Of a DNA stretch of 5,776 nt, positions 5,678 through 5,776 are shown piece by piece. Source of the stretch: Pseudomonas sp. (GTDB taxonomy: Bacteria > Pseudomonadota > Gammaproteobacteria > Pseudomonadales > Pseudomonadaceae); contig JARDZH010000167.1 of the NCBI GenBank assembly GCA_029240955.1, forward strand, positions 1 through 5,776, read 5' to 3'. The translations under genes and the position numbers were made by a program. Every line of letters begins with the position of its first letter. Within the stretch, counting starts at the first letter, position 1. The notes beneath the pieces are model-generated. The model made no database searches. It was not told the origin of the DNA and saw nothing but the letters and a program-made list of their open reading frames with translations.

Positions 5678-5776
5678 ATGCTCACACAAGAACAACACCG
5701 CACCTCTTCCGATGACGACCGCATTGCCTGGGTCAAAGTCTCTTCCGTGTTCCTGCCGCTCGCCAACCCGATCAGC
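5678..5776 (+). CDS. Start of a mandelate racemase/enolase-superfamily dehydratase, probably galactarate/L-talarate dehydratase
   Basis: Only the first 33 codons are present and the frame is open to the window end. After a variable polar start, the segment DRIAWVKVSSVFLPLANPIS (residues 14-33) resembles the N-terminal capping-domain strand of galactarate/L-talarate dehydratases, in which DRI-W-VK-(n)-LPLA-P-(I/V)-S is recognisable. These enzymes of the mandelate racemase branch remove water from the aldarates to give a 2-keto-3-deoxy acid, using Mg2+ held by acidic residues of the barrel; none of those residues is visible here. ATG 5678 follows the purine-rich AAAAGAGA (5665-5672). The neighbouring repressor and its two operators suit a substrate-induced catabolic gene. 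Another dehydratase of the same superfamily, such as glucarate or fuconate dehydratase, cannot be excluded from 33 residues. Confidence 0.68.
   Translation, partial: MLTQEQHRTSSDDDRIAWVKVSSVFLPLANPIS
5688..5695 (+). promoter_or_regulatory. Possible Hfq/Crc catabolite-repression motif (AAnAAnAA)
   Basis: AAGAACAA fits the AAnAAnAA motif used by Hfq with Crc to block translation of catabolic mRNAs in Pseudomonas. It begins 10 bases after the first base of ATG 5678, close enough to the ribosome footprint to act. A lone motif can arise by chance, so this is a prediction. Confidence 0.45.

Noticed and set aside
5578..5766. A 62-codon minus-strand frame across the operator region.
   Set aside because: It runs through both the predicted leader and the start of the dehydratase gene, and its product shows no recognisable motif.

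Overview
The window looks like chromosomal DNA of a Pseudomonas, most likely from the fluorescens/syringae lineage. The evidence is a GC-rich sequence with strong third-position G/C bias, the gene order hutH-hutT-hutI-hutG, a CadR-type regulator with the pseudomonad Cys/His pattern, and a REP-type palindrome of the familiar Pseudomonas form (GTAGGAGCCAGCTTGCTGGC). All genes lie on the plus strand. The species assignment is inference from these signatures, not from a database search.

Region 1 (1-3792) is the distal half of a histidine utilisation (hut) operon. It holds the last 87 codons of histidine ammonia-lyase (hutH), a 459-aa APC-family permease that is probably the histidine transporter (hutT), imidazolonepropionase (hutI) and N-formylglutamate deformylase (hutG). 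hutT, hutI and hutG are spaced by 15 and 11 bases, have good Shine-Dalgarno sequences for hutI and hutG, and surely share a transcript. The 100-base hutH-hutT gap carries two hairpins. The steps missing here (urocanase HutU, formiminoglutamate deiminase HutF) and the repressor HutC should lie upstream, outside the window. Together the genes import histidine and convert it to glutamate, with ammonia and formate released.

Region 2 (3793-4385) is a short spacer with a REP palindrome and a degraded inverted partner, then a MerR-family regulator very like CadR. The cadmium efflux ATPase gene that usually lies divergently next to cadR is absent on both sides, so this cadR is an orphan locally.

Region 3 (4386-5776) holds a LacI-family repressor and the first 33 codons of an enolase-superfamily sugar-acid dehydratase, probably galactarate/L-talarate dehydratase. 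The 148-base gap between them is the most information-rich part of the window. It has two near-identical 14-16 bp palindromes with a central CG, 65 bp apart centre to centre. One sits between a plausible -35 and -10, and the other lies downstream of the predicted start of transcription. A terminator-like hairpin with seven T lies between them, and an AAnAAnAA motif of the Hfq/Crc type lies in the first codons of the dehydratase gene. I read this as a substrate-induced sugar-acid catabolic operon controlled by the neighbouring repressor, with likely catabolite repression on top. I see no sign of a wholly new system, mobile element, CRISPR array or RNA gene.
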